This document shows, in pieces, positions 44,481 through 53,063 of a stretch of 64,000 nt of DNA. The first letter of the stretch is position 1; each line of letters opens with the position of its first letter. Source of the DNA: Lacticaseibacillus jixianensis (GTDB lineage: Bacteria; Bacillota; Bacilli; Lactobacillales; Lactobacillaceae); contig NZ_RHOJ01000002.1 in NCBI RefSeq assembly GCF_003946485.1, positions 124,001 through 188,000 of the forward strand, given 5' to 3'. Made by a program: the position numbers and the translations under genes. Under the pieces are notes generated by a model. That model was not told the DNA's origin. It ran no database searches and worked only from the letters and a program-made list of their open reading frames with translations.

Positions 44481-45332
44481 ATGCAAAAAACATTCAGTTT
44501 CGATCAAACATTAACTGTCAACCGGCTCGGCTATGGCACGATGCAATTGCCGGGCAAAGGCGTCTGGGGCCCTTCTGCAGACCCTGACAACGCCGCCGAT
44601 GTCATTGAAACCGCCATTGACCACGGCGTGAATTTCATCGACACCGCCGATGCTTATGGGCCACTGTATGCCAACCTTTATCTGCGGGAAGCGCTCAAGC
44701 AGCGCCCCAACAGTCACGTGATGGTCGCCACCAAAGTCGGCTTCACTCGCCAAGGCCCTGACCAATGGATCCCGCTTGGTGCGCCGGCCTACTTGCGTCA
44801 ACAAGTTGAATTAAACTTGCTGACGTTGGGCTTGGATCACATCGACTTGCTGCAGCTGCACCGCATCGACCCCAACTACCCACTGGCAGATCAAATCGGG
44901 GAACTGGCCAAGATGCAACAGGAAGGTAAGATCCGCCACATCGGGTTGAGCCAAGTGTCTGTTGCCGAAATTAAAGCCGCGCAGAAGATCGCCCCGATCG
45001 TATCGGTCCAAAACCGTTACAACCTGATCGACCGCAAAGACGAAGCCGTCTTGAACTACGCCGAGGCCAACCACTTGGCCTTTATTCCTTGGTTCCCGTT
45101 GGCCACCGGTAAACTGGCCCAAGGCGAGCAATTACAAGCCATCGCCAAGCGCTACGACGCAAGTCCTGCCCAAATCGCTTTGGCTTGGCTGCTGAAGCGC
45201 TCAGAGGTGATCTTACCGATTCCTGGCACCAGCTCAACCGAGCATGTCGTTGACAACATTGCCGCCCAAAACATCGACTTGAGCCAAGCAGACTTTGAAA
45301 CCTTAGATCAATTAGGCCGTCAGCAACAATAA
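44481..45332 (+). CDS. Aldo/keto reductase
   Basis: A 283-residue AKR. Catalytic tetrad visible: Asp in NFIDTADAYGP, Tyr in the same motif, Lys in VATKVGF, and His in LLQLHRID. The C-terminal cofactor-binding stretch is ILPIPGTSSTEHV. It probably reduces carbonyls with NADPH (YajO/YakC-like group). ATG 44481 follows AAGAAAGGAATC; an upstream in-frame start has no site. Codon choice (TTA, TTG, CAA frequent) and GC are visibly lower than in the neighbours, which may indicate transfer. Confidence 0.88.
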   Translation: MQKTFSFDQTLTVNRLGYGTMQLPGKGVWGPSADPDNAADVIETAIDHGVNFIDTADAYGPLYANLYLREALKQRPNSHVMVATKVGFTRQGPDQWIPLGAPAYLRQQVELNLLTLGLDHIDLLQLHRIDPNYPLADQIGELAKMQQEGKIRHIGLSQVSVAEIKAAQKIAPIVSVQNRYNLIDRKDEAVLNYAEANHLAFIPWFPLATGKLAQGEQLQAIAKRYDASPAQIALAWLLKRSEVILPIPGTSSTEHVVDNIAAQNIDLSQADFETLDQLGRQQQ

Positions 45333-45339
45333 GCCGCCC

Positions 45340-45376
45340 ACTCGCAATTACACTTTTGTAATTGCGAGTTTTTTTC
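45340..45376 (+). terminator. Aldo/keto reductase terminator
   Basis: ACTCGCAATTAC and GTAATTGCGAGT are a perfect 12-bp stem followed by T7. Between it and the next terminator (45377-45491) I see no gene. Confidence 0.93.
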
Positions 45377-45491
45377 TATTTGGCGCGCAGCGAACAGCAC
45401 CCTAAAATGACAATCAAAGAAGATGCGGTCAAATCTGGGGAGGTTCACATCGGCCAACAATTAGCCCGCAATCATGACAATTAGGGCAAAC

Positions 45492-45534
45492 AAAAGCCGC
45501 CCACCGGTTGGGAAACCTCTCCGGTGGGCGGCTT
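45492..45534 (-). terminator. Terminator of the ABC ATPase gene
   Basis: AAGCCGCCCACCGG and CCGGTGGGCGGCTTTT (minus strand) form a 14-bp stem with a 13-base loop and a T-rich tail. Confidence 0.9.
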
Positions 45535-45547
45535 GCTGCAGCCAAAC

Positions 45548-46297
45548 TTATTGGGCGAGCACTTTGCTCAGGAAATCCTGGGTCCGTGCTTCCTGCGGGT
45601 GGGTGAAAATGTCCTCAGGCTTGCCCTTTTCGGCAATGACCCCGGCGTCCATGAACCAGACCTCGTTGGCAACTTCACGCGCAAAGCCCATTTCGTGCGT
45701 CACGATGACCATCGTCATGCCGGATTTGGCCAAGTCCTCCATGACCTTCAGCACTTCGCCGACCATTTCTGGATCCAGGGCGGACGTCGGTTCATCAAAC
45801 AGCATCACGTCCGGCTCCATGGCCAGAGCGCGGGCGATCGCCACCCGCTGCATCTGCCCGCCTGACAGGCTGCTTGGGAACGCATCAGCCTTGTCTTCCA
45901 GCCCGACCTGGGCCAGCAGCGCCTTGGCCTTTTCGGTGGCCGCGGCCGGATCTTGGGCCTTGACCTTCATCGGCGCCAGCTTGATGTTGTCCAGGACGGT
46001 CATGTTCGGGAACAGGTTGAACTGCTGGAACACCATGCCCATCTTTTCGCGGACTTTGTCGAGGTCCTTTTCGCTCAGGGTCATCAGGTCGGTGCCTTCG
46101 AACTTGACGGCGCCGCTCGTCGGCTTGTTCAGCAGGTTCAGGCTGCGCAGGAAGGTCGACTTACCACCACCAGACGCCCCGATGACAACGATAACGTCAC
46201 CTTTGTTAATGGTTTCCGAAATGTCATTGAGGACGACCTGGTCCCCGAATTTTTTCACGAGATGCTCGATCTGAATCAATGGCTGAGAATCACTCAT
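45548..46297 (-). CDS. Amino acid ABC transporter ATP-binding protein (GlnQ-like)
   Basis: A 249-residue ABC ATPase of the polar amino acid uptake group. Walker [11 protein letters not shown] (about 39-48), Q-loop [19 protein letters not shown], signature [16 protein letters not shown], Walker [15 protein letters not shown] and switch His in [10 protein letters not shown]. It would energise glutamine- or cystine-type permeases, but no permease or binding-protein gene is adjacent, so it probably serves components encoded elsewhere. The start MSDSQP follows GGGGAG; a longer in-frame start has none. Confidence 0.92.
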   Translation of the reverse strand: MSDSQPLIQIEHLVKKFGDQVVLNDISETINKGDVIVVIGASGGGKSTFLRSLNLLNKPTSGAVKFEGTDLMTLSEKDLDKVREKMGMVFQQFNLFPNMTVLDNIKLAPMKVKAQDPAAATEKAKALLAQVGLEDKADAFPSSLSGGQMQRVAIARALAMEPDVMLFDEPTSALDPEMVGEVLKVMEDLAKSGMTMVIVTHEMGFAREVANEVWFMDAGVIAEKGKPEDIFTHPQEARTQDFLSKVLAQ

Positions 46298-46424
46298 ACA
46301 ATCTACTCCCCTTCGCCGGCAGACGCCGAACTGATATCTTGAGACCAACTATACACGCTGATTAATCTTTATGCAATATATATACGAGAAAAATTCATTT
46401 TTTCCGCGCCGCCCGCAAACATGC

Positions 46425-46430
46425 TATACT
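46425..46430 (+). promoter_or_regulatory. Extended -10 promoter of the 49-aa gene
   Basis: TATACT preceded by TG (TGCTATACT) 28 bp upstream of the small gene; the -35 region is poor (TTCCGC at 17 bp), consistent with an extended -10 promoter. Confidence 0.55.
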
Positions 46431-46457
46431 AGCTTCAACGAAAGGGAGTGTCTACCC

Positions 46458-46607
46458 ATGGGCTTAAAAGTAAACACCAAAACCGACTGGGGCGAAATGT
46501 TCGACAAGTTCGCCGTCATCCCGGACGAAGCCAAGGCGGCCGGCCCTGATCCCAAGGCTAAGGAAAACGCCGCTAAAGCCAAGCAGGCCAAAGAAAAGCA
46601 GAAGTAA
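46458..46607 (+). CDS. Small charged protein, unknown (49 aa)
   Basis: Starts MGLKVNTKTDWGEMFDKFAVIPDEAK and ends in a Lys/Ala-rich helix (KAKENAAKAKQAKEKQK). AAAGGGAG is 8-10 bp before the ATG, an extended -10 promoter lies upstream and a terminator follows, so a real independent gene is likely. No membrane segment or known domain. Function unknown. Confidence 0.65.
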   Translation: MGLKVNTKTDWGEMFDKFAVIPDEAKAAGPDPKAKENAAKAKQAKEKQK

Positions 46608-46614
46608 CTTTGCG

Positions 46615-46638
46615 GGTCGCCAGTGCGCGGCCTTTTTT
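46615..46638 (+). terminator. Terminator of the 49-aa gene
   Basis: GGTCGC and GCGGCC pair with one G-U, followed by T6. Confidence 0.75.
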
Positions 46639-46708
46639 CGTGCCAAGCCCCCGCTCCATTGGCCACAACCAAAAACGTGCTACAATCAGGGCGAATGGAG
46701 GGATCTTG

Positions 46709-47665
46709 ATGGCAAAAGTATTCATCTCAGACCGCATCCCCGAGGCTGCGGCGGAGACCTTGACCAAAGCCGGCTTCACCGTGGATCAGTATCAAGGGGC
46801 CGGCCTGATCACGGAAACCGCCCTGGCCGCGGGCACCCAAGACGCCGATTTTCTGATCGCAACGCTCTCGACCCAGGTCACCAGGGCGGTGATCGAACGC
46901 GCCCCGCACCTCCGCCTGATCGCGAACTACGGCGCGGGTTTTAACAACATCGATGTCGCCGCCGCGACCGCTCGCCACATCCCGGTCACCAACACCCCGG
47001 CCGTCTCCACCACCGCGGTCGCCGAGGTGACCCTGGGCCTCATGCTCGCGCTGAGCCACCGCATCGTTGAAGGCGACAAGCTGATGCACGGCGCCGGGTT
47101 CGACGGCTGGCAGCCCCGCTTTTTCCTGGGCCACGAGCTGGCCGGCAAAACGCTGGGCATCGTCGGGGCCGGGCATATCGGTCAGGCAGTGGCCAAACGC
47201 GCCGCCGCCTTCGCCATGAAAATCTTATACACCCAGCACCACCAGCTGCCCGCCGCTACCGAGCAGGCGCTGGGGGCGACCTACGTCCCCTTCACGCAGT
47301 TGGTGGCCGAGTCCGACCTAATCACCCTGCACGCGCCGCAGACGGCAGAGAACTTCCACCAGTTCAACGCCGCGACCTTTAAAGCGATGAAACCCACCGC
47401 GCTTTTGATCAACGCGGCACGCGGGCCGATCATCGACGAGGCGGCCTTGGCCGACGCCTTGGCGGCCGGCGAGCTTGCCGGCGCCGCTTTGGATGTCTAC
47501 GAGCACGAGCCGCAAGTCGAACCGCGCCTGACGACCATGAAGAATGTTATTCTCACGCCGCACATCGGCAATGCCACCGTCGAGGCGCGTGACGCGATGG
47601 CCATGATCTGTGCCAACAACGTGATCAAAGTCAGTCGCGGCGAACCCATCACGCCGGTCAATTAA
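46709..47665 (+). CDS. D-2-hydroxyacid dehydrogenase
   Basis: A 318-residue D-isomer-specific 2-hydroxyacid dehydrogenase. Rossmann motif LGIVGAGHIGQAVAKRA (about 149-165); catalytic Arg in LINAARGPIIDE, Glu in DVYEHEP and His in LTPHIGNAT. YGAGFNNID near residue 75 is the family substrate loop; this subgroup includes glyoxylate/hydroxypyruvate reductases. It is less like the LDH/HicD group. ATGGAGGGA precedes the ATG. Single gene. Confidence 0.9.
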   Translation: MAKVFISDRIPEAAAETLTKAGFTVDQYQGAGLITETALAAGTQDADFLIATLSTQVTRAVIERAPHLRLIANYGAGFNNIDVAAATARHIPVTNTPAVSTTAVAEVTLGLMLALSHRIVEGDKLMHGAGFDGWQPRFFLGHELAGKTLGIVGAGHIGQAVAKRAAAFAMKILYTQHHQLPAATEQALGATYVPFTQLVAESDLITLHAPQTAENFHQFNAATFKAMKPTALLINAARGPIIDEAALADALAAGELAGAALDVYEHEPQVEPRLTTMKNVILTPHIGNATVEARDAMAMICANNVIKVSRGEPITPVN

Positions 47666-47673
47666 GCGAGAGC

Positions 47674-47836
47674 AATAATCGGGCTAAGTGCGCAACGGCT
47701 GCGCACCTTGATAATCGGGCGCCGCCGTCGCAACGCCCGAGCATCTAGCTACGCCCGACGCCCCACCGCCCAAAAACGGCGGTGAGGCGTCAGGCTAGGC
47801 TAGCTGTCGGGCTAAGTGCGCGACGGCTGCGCACCT
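47674..47836. repeat. Multi-stem structured repeat, GCACCTT-bounded family, one full copy and a fragment
   Basis: Fragment: GGGCTAAGTGCGCAACGGCTGCGCACCTT (47681-47709) matches the 3' end of a unit. Full unit follows to 47836. GCCGTCGC pairs with GCGACGGC, GCCCGA with TCGGGC, GACGCC with GGCGTC, and CACCGCC-CAAAAAC-GGCGGTG forms the inner hairpin. CAACG, TAGCTACG, GGCTAGGCTA and GCTAAG are conserved. It lies between convergent genes. Confidence 0.82.
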
Positions 47837-47840
47837 TGAT

Positions 47841-47877
47841 AAGCAAAAATGGCGCCCAGCTGGACGCCATTTTGCTT
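47841..47877. terminator. Bidirectional terminator, D-2-hydroxyacid dehydrogenase / TSUP gene
   Basis: AAGCAAAAATGGCG (47841-47854) pairs with CGCCATTTTGCTT (47865-47877), one bulge; A and T runs on both sides. Confidence 0.88.
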
Positions 47878-47880
47878 TGT

Positions 47881-48651
47881 CTAGGCCAGGTAGGCGGTGT
47901 AAAAGAAGTACGCCGCCAGGCCAAAGGCGGCCAGCCCCACCGCGATGCGGATCGCGCGCTGCGGCACGCGGCGCACCACCATCGGGCCGATGTAGCCACC
48001 GATAAACATCCCGATGCCCAGCGGCAGAACCATCAGCCAGTAGACCTTGGTGGTGAACGCATAAATGATCAGCGAGACGATGTTGGTCAGGAAGGTGGCA
48101 AAATTCTTCAGCGCATTGGCCACCGCGAACGACACCGGCAGCGTCAGCGATAAGATCGCCAGCATCACGATGCCGGCCGCCGCCCCGAAGTAGCCGATGT
48201 AGAGGCCCACCAGGAACACCACGGCGTTGCGGCCGACTAGCTTCCAGCCGGTCACCTGGTGGCCTTTGGCGCCAGCCGGTTGCGTCCGCCGCGCCGACCA
48301 GAGCATCAGCCCACCGGCGATGGCGATGAGAAACGGCACCACCTTTTCAAACGTGGACCCGGGCGCCAGCGCCAGGATAATGGCGCCGACGATGCCGCCG
48401 GCGACGGCGTACCCGGTCACGGCGAACATCAAGCGGCGGTTGGCCCGCAGCTCCTTGGCCGAGGACAGCCCCGCCCCGACGCCGGTGAAGATCATTGCGG
48501 CGGTGTTGGTCACGTTCGCCGAAACGGGTGACACGCCCAGCGCCAGCAGTACTGGGTACACGATCAACGACGCCATCCCCGCCATGGAGGACAACAGGCC
48601 GCCAGCCAGGCCGGTCACTAACAGGATCAGCGGTAATAAAATGGGATTCAC
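47881..48651 (-). CDS. TSUP (TauE/SafE) family permease
   Basis: A 256-residue membrane protein with about eight helices and the family's two half-motifs: GLAGGLLSSMAGMASLIVYPVLLALGVSP near the start and GYFGAAAGIVMLAILSLTLP in the middle. TSUP proteins export or import sulfite, sulfoacetate or related organosulfur anions; the substrate here is unknown. A GTG start at 48651 follows GAGGCGAGGG. It appears to be a separate unit ending in a bidirectional terminator. Confidence 0.85.
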   Translation of the reverse strand: MNPILLPLILLVTGLAGGLLSSMAGMASLIVYPVLLALGVSPVSANVTNTAAMIFTGVGAGLSSAKELRANRRLMFAVTGYAVAGGIVGAIILALAPGSTFEKVVPFLIAIAGGLMLWSARRTQPAGAKGHQVTGWKLVGRNAVVFLVGLYIGYFGAAAGIVMLAILSLTLPVSFAVANALKNFATFLTNIVSLIIYAFTTKVYWLMVLPLGIGMFIGGYIGPMVVRRVPQRAIRIAVGLAAFGLAAYFFYTAYLA

Positions 48652-48724
48652 AGTCGCCCTCGCCTCTTTTCACCGCGTCATTAAGCGCAACGCGGCCCCA
48701 GCAAGGTGCCAGGGCCGCGCCGGA

Positions 48725-49015
48725 TCAAAGCTTGGCTTCCGGGTACTTCTTGGCCAGCGTCTTGAGGTTGGCCTTGGCCACGTCTTCCAGCGGAATGTCC
48801 GCCCAGAGCGCGATCTGCGACAGGTACCAGAGGACGTCCCCCAGCTCGTTTTTCAGCTTATCGGGTTCCAGGTCCTGGCCCTGAAAGGCGTAGCGCTTGA
48901 TCCGATCGACCACCAGGCCGGAATCGGACGCCAGCCCCAGCGTCAGGTTGGTCAGAACGTGCTCGTTGCCGGCCAGTGTCTTGTTGGCCTTTTGTTGATA
49001 CTCATTCAAATTCAT
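48725..49015 (-). CDS. MazG-like nucleotide pyrophosphohydrolase
   Basis: A 96-residue all-alpha NTP pyrophosphohydrolase. KLKNELGDVLWYLSQIALWAD (about 53-73) contains the E-x-x-D metal motif. Proteins of this size hydrolyse (d)NTPs and are thought to clean the nucleotide pool. It overlaps engB by 4 bp (ATGA), so it is translationally coupled to it. A GC-rich CGCGGCCC/GGGCCGCG hairpin lies just past the stop at about 48692-48720, but without a T-run. Confidence 0.85.
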   Translation of the reverse strand: MNLNEYQQKANKTLAGNEHVLTNLTLGLASDSGLVVDRIKRYAFQGQDLEPDKLKNELGDVLWYLSQIALWADIPLEDVAKANLKTLAKKYPEAKL

Positions 49016-49614
49016 TGTTCACTGCCTCCGATTCCCGTCTGGTTCTCCAGCCAGTCCCACACCGCGTCCTTGCCCTCACCGGTCGTCGCGGAGAACATGA
49101 TCAGCTGGTCCGCCTGGTTGAGGTCCAGCGTGCGTTTGATATCGCGCATGATGGTCTGCCGCTTGGCCTTGCTGGTCTTGTCGACCTTGGTGCCGACGAC
49201 CAGCACATCGACGTTGAAGTACTTCAGGTACTGGTACATCGACACGTCGTCTTCGCTCGGCAGATGCCGCGCGTCGACCAGCTGCACCGCCCCGCGGAAC
49301 GGCTTGCGGGTGCTCAGGTACTCCTCGATCATCCCGGCGAACCGCTCGCGGTCACGCTTCGACACCTTCGCGTAGCCGTAGCCCGGCACGTCGACGAAGT
49401 ACAACTGATCCTCGATGTTGTAAAAATTCAGCGTCTGGGTCTTGCCCGGCACGGCACTGGTGCGCGCCATGCTCTTGCGGTCGATCAGCCGGTTGATCAG
49501 GCTCGACTTGCCGACGTTGCTGCGGCCGACAAACACGATCTCCGGGTACCCGGTGGCCGGATACTGCGCCGCGCTGACCGCACTGATGGTCAGGCTGACA
49601 TTGTTGACTTTCAT
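49012..49614 (-). CDS. engB: Ribosome-biogenesis GTPase EngB/YsxC
   Basis: A 200-residue TrmE-Era-EngA-type GTPase: G1 GRSNVGKSSLIN (about 30-41), G3 DVPGYGYAKV, G4 TKVDKTSK. It helps late 50S subunit assembly. AGGAGG precedes the ATG. In most Firmicutes it directly follows clpX; here three unrelated genes (qorB-like, rrf2-like, DUF1304) separate them. Confidence 0.94.
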   Translation of the reverse strand: MKVNNVSLTISAVSAAQYPATGYPEIVFVGRSNVGKSSLINRLIDRKSMARTSAVPGKTQTLNFYNIEDQLYFVDVPGYGYAKVSKRDRERFAGMIEEYLSTRKPFRGAVQLVDARHLPSEDDVSMYQYLKYFNVDVLVVGTKVDKTSKAKRQTIMRDIKRTLDLNQADQLIMFSATTGEGKDAVWDWLENQTGIGGSEQ

Positions 49615-49734
49615 TTGCTACCTCCTGAGATGCTCTGCTGTTAAGTGTAGCATACCGGCCGGAGAATTGGGTTCATCGAGTCGGTTACGGTTTGGTGACT
49701 ATTGCGGCAGACTGATGGCTGAATATTATTTAGC

Positions 49735-49763
49735 TTGTGTGTTTTAATGTAACATGTTATATT
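49735..49763 (+). promoter_or_regulatory. qorB-rrf2 promoter with palindromic operator
   Basis: TTGTGT (49735-49740), 17-bp spacer, TATATT (49758-49763). The perfect palindrome TAACATGTTA (49750-49759) sits in the spacer up to the -10 box, where a dimeric repressor would block RNA polymerase. The adjacent Rrf2-family gene is the likely source. Confidence 0.6.
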
Positions 49764-49803
49764 AAACCGCACAGGTAATGAGACGCAAAGGAGATCATCA
49801 ATT

Positions 49804-50649
49804 TTGACAACATATGCAATCACCGGCGCCACCGGCCACTTCGGCCAGCGCGCACTAAAGTACCTCGCCGCTAAGGTCCCGGCCGAAGACATTGTCGCGC
49901 TCGCTCGCAACACGGAAAAGGCCAAGCAAGTCGTCCCGGCCGGCATCACCATTCGGCAGGCCGACTACACTGACCCCGATCAGATGACCGCGGCGCTGAG
50001 CAATATCGACCGTTTACTCTTTGTCTCCTCGCTTCCGGGCGGCCCAGTGTCGCGCGTTCAGCAACACCAGAACGTGGTGGCGGCCGCCAAACGCGCCGGG
50101 GTTGGTTATATTGCTTACACCAGCTTCCCGCACGCCGACACCTCGACTGGCGCCTTGGCAGCTGACCACAAGGCGACCGAACAGGCGATTCGCGAGGCCG
50201 GCCTCCAGTACAGCTTCCTGCGCAACAACTGGTACCTGGAAAACGAAATGTCCCGTCTAAAAGCCGCTGCCGCAGGTCAGGACTTCCTGTATGCCGCGGG
50301 CGACGGCAAAGTCGGCTGGGCGCTGGAACGCGAATACGCAGACGCGGCCGCAGTCGTGCTCGCCGCCACTGACCCCAAGCCGATCTACGAATTTGCCGGC
50401 CCTGCTCGCACCTACCGCGAGCTGGCAGCCGCCATCAGCGGCCAGTTCGCCATTAAGAGCCTGAACGACGCGGACTACCGGGCCACCCTTACCCAGGCTG
50501 GCATGCCGGCCAACGTCGTGGGCTTCTCGGTTGGCGGCATGGCGATGATCCGCGCCGGGGTGCTGGACGAAACCACCACCGACCTGACCGATGTGCTCGA
50601 GCATGGCCTGACCCCGCTGCCAGCTGCCATTAAAGAAGTGCTAAAATAA
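49804..50649 (+). CDS. NAD(P)H-quinone oxidoreductase, QorB-like atypical SDR
   Basis: A 281-residue NmrA/QorB-like protein: TYAITGATGHFGQRALKYLA (3-22) is the nucleotide-binding motif; the classical Tyr-Lys pair is missing, as in atypical SDRs. FLRNNWYLEN (about 140-149) is typical of the QorB/YtfG group, which reduces quinones. The start is TTG at 49804 with AAAGGAG upstream. An Rrf2-type regulator gene follows 41 bp later, the layout of a redox-stress pair. Confidence 0.86.
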   Translation: MTTYAITGATGHFGQRALKYLAAKVPAEDIVALARNTEKAKQVVPAGITIRQADYTDPDQMTAALSNIDRLLFVSSLPGGPVSRVQQHQNVVAAAKRAGVGYIAYTSFPHADTSTGALAADHKATEQAIREAGLQYSFLRNNWYLENEMSRLKAAAAGQDFLYAAGDGKVGWALEREYADAAAVVLAATDPKPIYEFAGPARTYRELAAAISGQFAIKSLNDADYRATLTQAGMPANVVGFSVGGMAMIRAGVLDETTTDLTDVLEHGLTPLPAAIKEVLK

Positions 50650-50690
50650 AGCCAGTTTACGCATGACCGGAAAGGTTGAGGTGACAAGCC

Positions 50691-51128
50691 GTGCAATACT
50701 CCCACAAACTAAGCGACGCCGTCCACGTGCTGGCCTACGTCCAGATCGGGGCCGGCTGGGACCGGTCGAGTAAGCAGATCGCGACCAGCATCGAGGCCAA
50801 CCCCAGTGTGGTGCGCCGCCTGATGGCCCAGCTGGTCAAAGGCGGCCTGCTCACCAGCCACCCTGGCATGGTCCAACCGGCCCTGGCCCGGCCCGCTTCG
50901 GCGATCAGCTTGCTGGACATCTACCGCGTAGTGGATAGCCCCGTGCTGCTGCATGTGGACGAGAAAACCAACCCGCAGTGTCCGGTCGGCGGCAACATTC
51001 AAGCCACCTTGAATGAGGTCTACGACGGTATCCAGCAGGCCGCCGAAGCCTCAATGGCCGCAGTCTCCCTGCAGCAGATCATCGACGGCATCGTCGATCG
51101 TGCCAAGGCGCGAAAGATGATGGCCTGA
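50691..51128 (+). CDS. Rrf2-family transcriptional regulator
   Basis: A 145-residue winged-helix protein: SHKLSDAVHVLAYV start, then SSKQIATSIEANPSVVRRLMAQLVKGGLL (about 26-54). Only one Cys is present (NPQCPVGGN), so it cannot hold a three-Cys Fe-S cluster; a single-Cys thiol switch (as in YwnA/HypR-like proteins) is possible. GTG start with a GAGGTGA site 8 bp upstream. Probably autoregulates the qorB operon through the TAACATGTTA palindrome. Confidence 0.87.
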   Translation: MQYSHKLSDAVHVLAYVQIGAGWDRSSKQIATSIEANPSVVRRLMAQLVKGGLLTSHPGMVQPALARPASAISLLDIYRVVDSPVLLHVDEKTNPQCPVGGNIQATLNEVYDGIQQAAEASMAAVSLQQIIDGIVDRAKARKMMA

Positions 51129-51155
51129 AGGGGCAATGACTCACTAATTCACAGC

Positions 51156-51210
51156 AAAACGGCGCCCAACTCAGCCGGCATCACTGCCGGCGCGTTTGGC
51201 GCCGTTTTTG
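51156..51210. terminator. Two-stem bidirectional terminator, rrf2 / DUF1304
   Basis: AAAACGGCGCC pairs with GGCGCCGTTTT; inside it GCCGGC pairs with GCCGGC around ATCACT. A and T tails at both ends. Confidence 0.88.
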
Positions 51211-51257
51211 CATCCTTTCAAAACCCATGACTGGCCCATCTCGCAGGAAACGCTGGT

Positions 51258-51641
51258 TTAAGCCATCAAGTTCAGGAGCACCAGCACCAACCCCACAACC
51301 GCCGGCAGCACCTGCACCAGGTAGATCCTGCGCGTCACGGTGACCGCGCCGTAAACGCCGACCACCAGCAGGAAGATCAGCAAGATGGTCGCCACGGTCA
51401 CAAACGCCAGGTTCGTCATCGTGAAGGCACTCACCAACATCGAAGCCCCGAGCATCAGGTTGTAAATGCCTTGGTTCGCCAACGCGATCTGGGCATGCGG
51501 CTGCTTCACAAACGCTAACGGCATGCCAAAGACTGACGCCTGTTTGGCCGGTGCCCCACGCATTTCCAGCACGGCGATGCCAATGTGCTCAATACCGACA
51601 AGCACCAGCAGCGCTTTTAACCACCAAATTAACAATTCCAC
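51258..51641 (-). CDS. DUF1304 membrane protein
   Basis: A 127-residue protein with four transmembrane helices; VGIEHIGIAVLEM near residue 15 and ALANQGIYNLMLGASML near residue 53 match the DUF1304 family. Function unknown. It reads away from clpX on the same strand, 61 bp downstream of its stop, but the clpX terminator intervenes. Confidence 0.83.
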   Translation of the reverse strand: MELLIWWLKALLVLVGIEHIGIAVLEMRGAPAKQASVFGMPLAFVKQPHAQIALANQGIYNLMLGASMLVSAFTMTNLAFVTVATILLIFLLVVGVYGAVTVTRRIYLVQVLPAVVGLVLVLLNLMA

Positions 51642-51659
51642 TCACTCCTTTGCCAATTA

Positions 51660-51692
51660 AAAAGGCCGCAGCGAGACACCCCCGCTGCGGAC
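51660..51692 (-). terminator. clpX terminator
   Basis: GGTCCGCAGCG and CGCTGCGGCCT (minus strand) form a stem followed by T5, 10 bp past the clpX stop. Confidence 0.9.
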
Positions 51693-51702
51693 CGTGCGCC
51701 GG

Positions 51703-52956
51703 TTACGACGCTTTTTGGTTTTTGTCTTTGATCAGTTCGGGCTTGCCGGTGCCTTCGACCGCTTCTTTGGTCACCACGGCCTTGACGACGTCCGGTTCGG
51801 ACGGCAGCGAGAACATCATGTCCTGCATCACGGCTTCGATGATGGACCGCAGGCCCCGCGCACCGGTGTCGCGCTCGATGGCCTGGTGGGCGATCGCGTG
51901 CAAGGCGCCTTCGGTGAACTCGAGCTCGGTGTCATCCAGCGACAGAAGCTTCTGGTACTGCTTGACCAGCGCGTTCTTCGGCTCGGTCAGGATGCGGACC
52001 AGATCGTCTTCGGTCAGCTTCTCCAGGGAGGCAATGATCGGGATCCGGCCGATGAATTCAGGAATGATCCCGAACTTCATCAGGTCTTCTGGAACGACCT
52101 GCTGCATCAAGGACTTGCCCTCAACTGGCTTGGCTTCGTCGGAATTCTTGCCGAAGCCGATGGTCTTTTCGCCGAGGCGGTTCTTGACGATGGATTCGAT
52201 CCCGTCGAACGCCCCACCGACGATGAACAAGATGTTGGTGGTGTCGATCTGGATGAACTCCTGCTGCGGGTGCTTCCGCCCGCCCTGCGGCGGCACGTTG
52301 GCGATCGTGCCTTCCAAGATCTTCAGCAGGGCCTGCTGCACGCCTTCACCGGAAACGTCACGGGTGATCGACACGTTTTCCGCCTTCTTGGCGATCTTGT
52401 CGATTTCATCGATGTAGACGATCCCCTTTTCGGCGCGCTCCACGTCGTAGTCGGCGTTTTGCAGGAGCTTGAGCAGAATGTTCTCGACGTCCTCGCCGAC
52501 GTACCCGGCTTCCGTCAGTGTCGTCGCATCCGCGATGGCAAACGGCACGTTCAAAATGCGGGCGAGCGTCTGGGCCAGGAAGGTCTTCCCGGAGCCGGTC
52601 GGCCCGATCAGCGCGATGTTGGACTTTTGCAGTTCGGTGTCGCCTTTTTCGGCAACGTTCATCTGGTTGACGCGCTTGTAGTGGTTGTAAACGGCAACGG
52701 CCAGTGCTTTCTTGGCCGCACTTTGGCCGATCACGTAATCGTTCAGTACCTTGAGGATCTCAGCCGGCTTTGGCACTTCAAGCATGTTGTCAGCGGCATC
52801 CTGCTTGAACTCCTCGTCGATGATCTCCTTGCAGAGGTCGATGCATTCATTGCAGATATAAACCCCAGGGCCAGCAACGATCTTCTTCACCTGATCCTGC
52901 GACTTGCCGCAAAACGAGCAGGTCACGGGCCCGGTGGTTTCAACGTTGTCAAACAT
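51703..52956 (-). CDS. clpX: ClpX ATPase subunit of ClpXP protease
   Basis: A 417-residue unfoldase. N-terminal zinc-binding domain with Cys pairs in CSFCGKSQ and [10 protein letters not shown] (about 15-42); AAA+ core with [15 protein letters not shown] (Walker A), [14 protein letters not shown] (Walker B) and the sensor/RKH region [24 protein letters not shown] is close to the ClpP-contact loop (IGF/IGL) region. It feeds unfolded substrates to ClpP. tig lies upstream, the usual tig-clpX order. Confidence 0.96.
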   Translation of the reverse strand: MFDNVETTGPVTCSFCGKSQDQVKKIVAGPGVYICNECIDLCKEIIDEEFKQDAADNMLEVPKPAEILKVLNDYVIGQSAAKKALAVAVYNHYKRVNQMNVAEKGDTELQKSNIALIGPTGSGKTFLAQTLARILNVPFAIADATTLTEAGYVGEDVENILLKLLQNADYDVERAEKGIVYIDEIDKIAKKAENVSITRDVSGEGVQQALLKILEGTIANVPPQGGRKHPQQEFIQIDTTNILFIVGGAFDGIESIVKNRLGEKTIGFGKNSDEAKPVEGKSLMQQVVPEDLMKFGIIPEFIGRIPIIASLEKLTEDDLVRILTEPKNALVKQYQKLLSLDDTELEFTEGALHAIAHQAIERDTGARGLRSIIEAVMQDMMFSLPSEPDVVKAVVTKEAVEGTGKPELIKDKNQKAS

Positions 52957-53063
52957 TTATTTCAACCCCTTCTTAATAACTCCATGATACCAAAACGCTG
53001 GCACCATGCCTAGTTGCACTCGCGTTAGCTTAGCATACGCCAACCGGCCCTGCAAGGGGCAGA

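Noticed and set aside
48689-48720. Terminator after the MazG-like gene
   Set aside because: The GC stem is strong but lacks a T-run in the leftward direction, so it was mentioned only as a hairpin.
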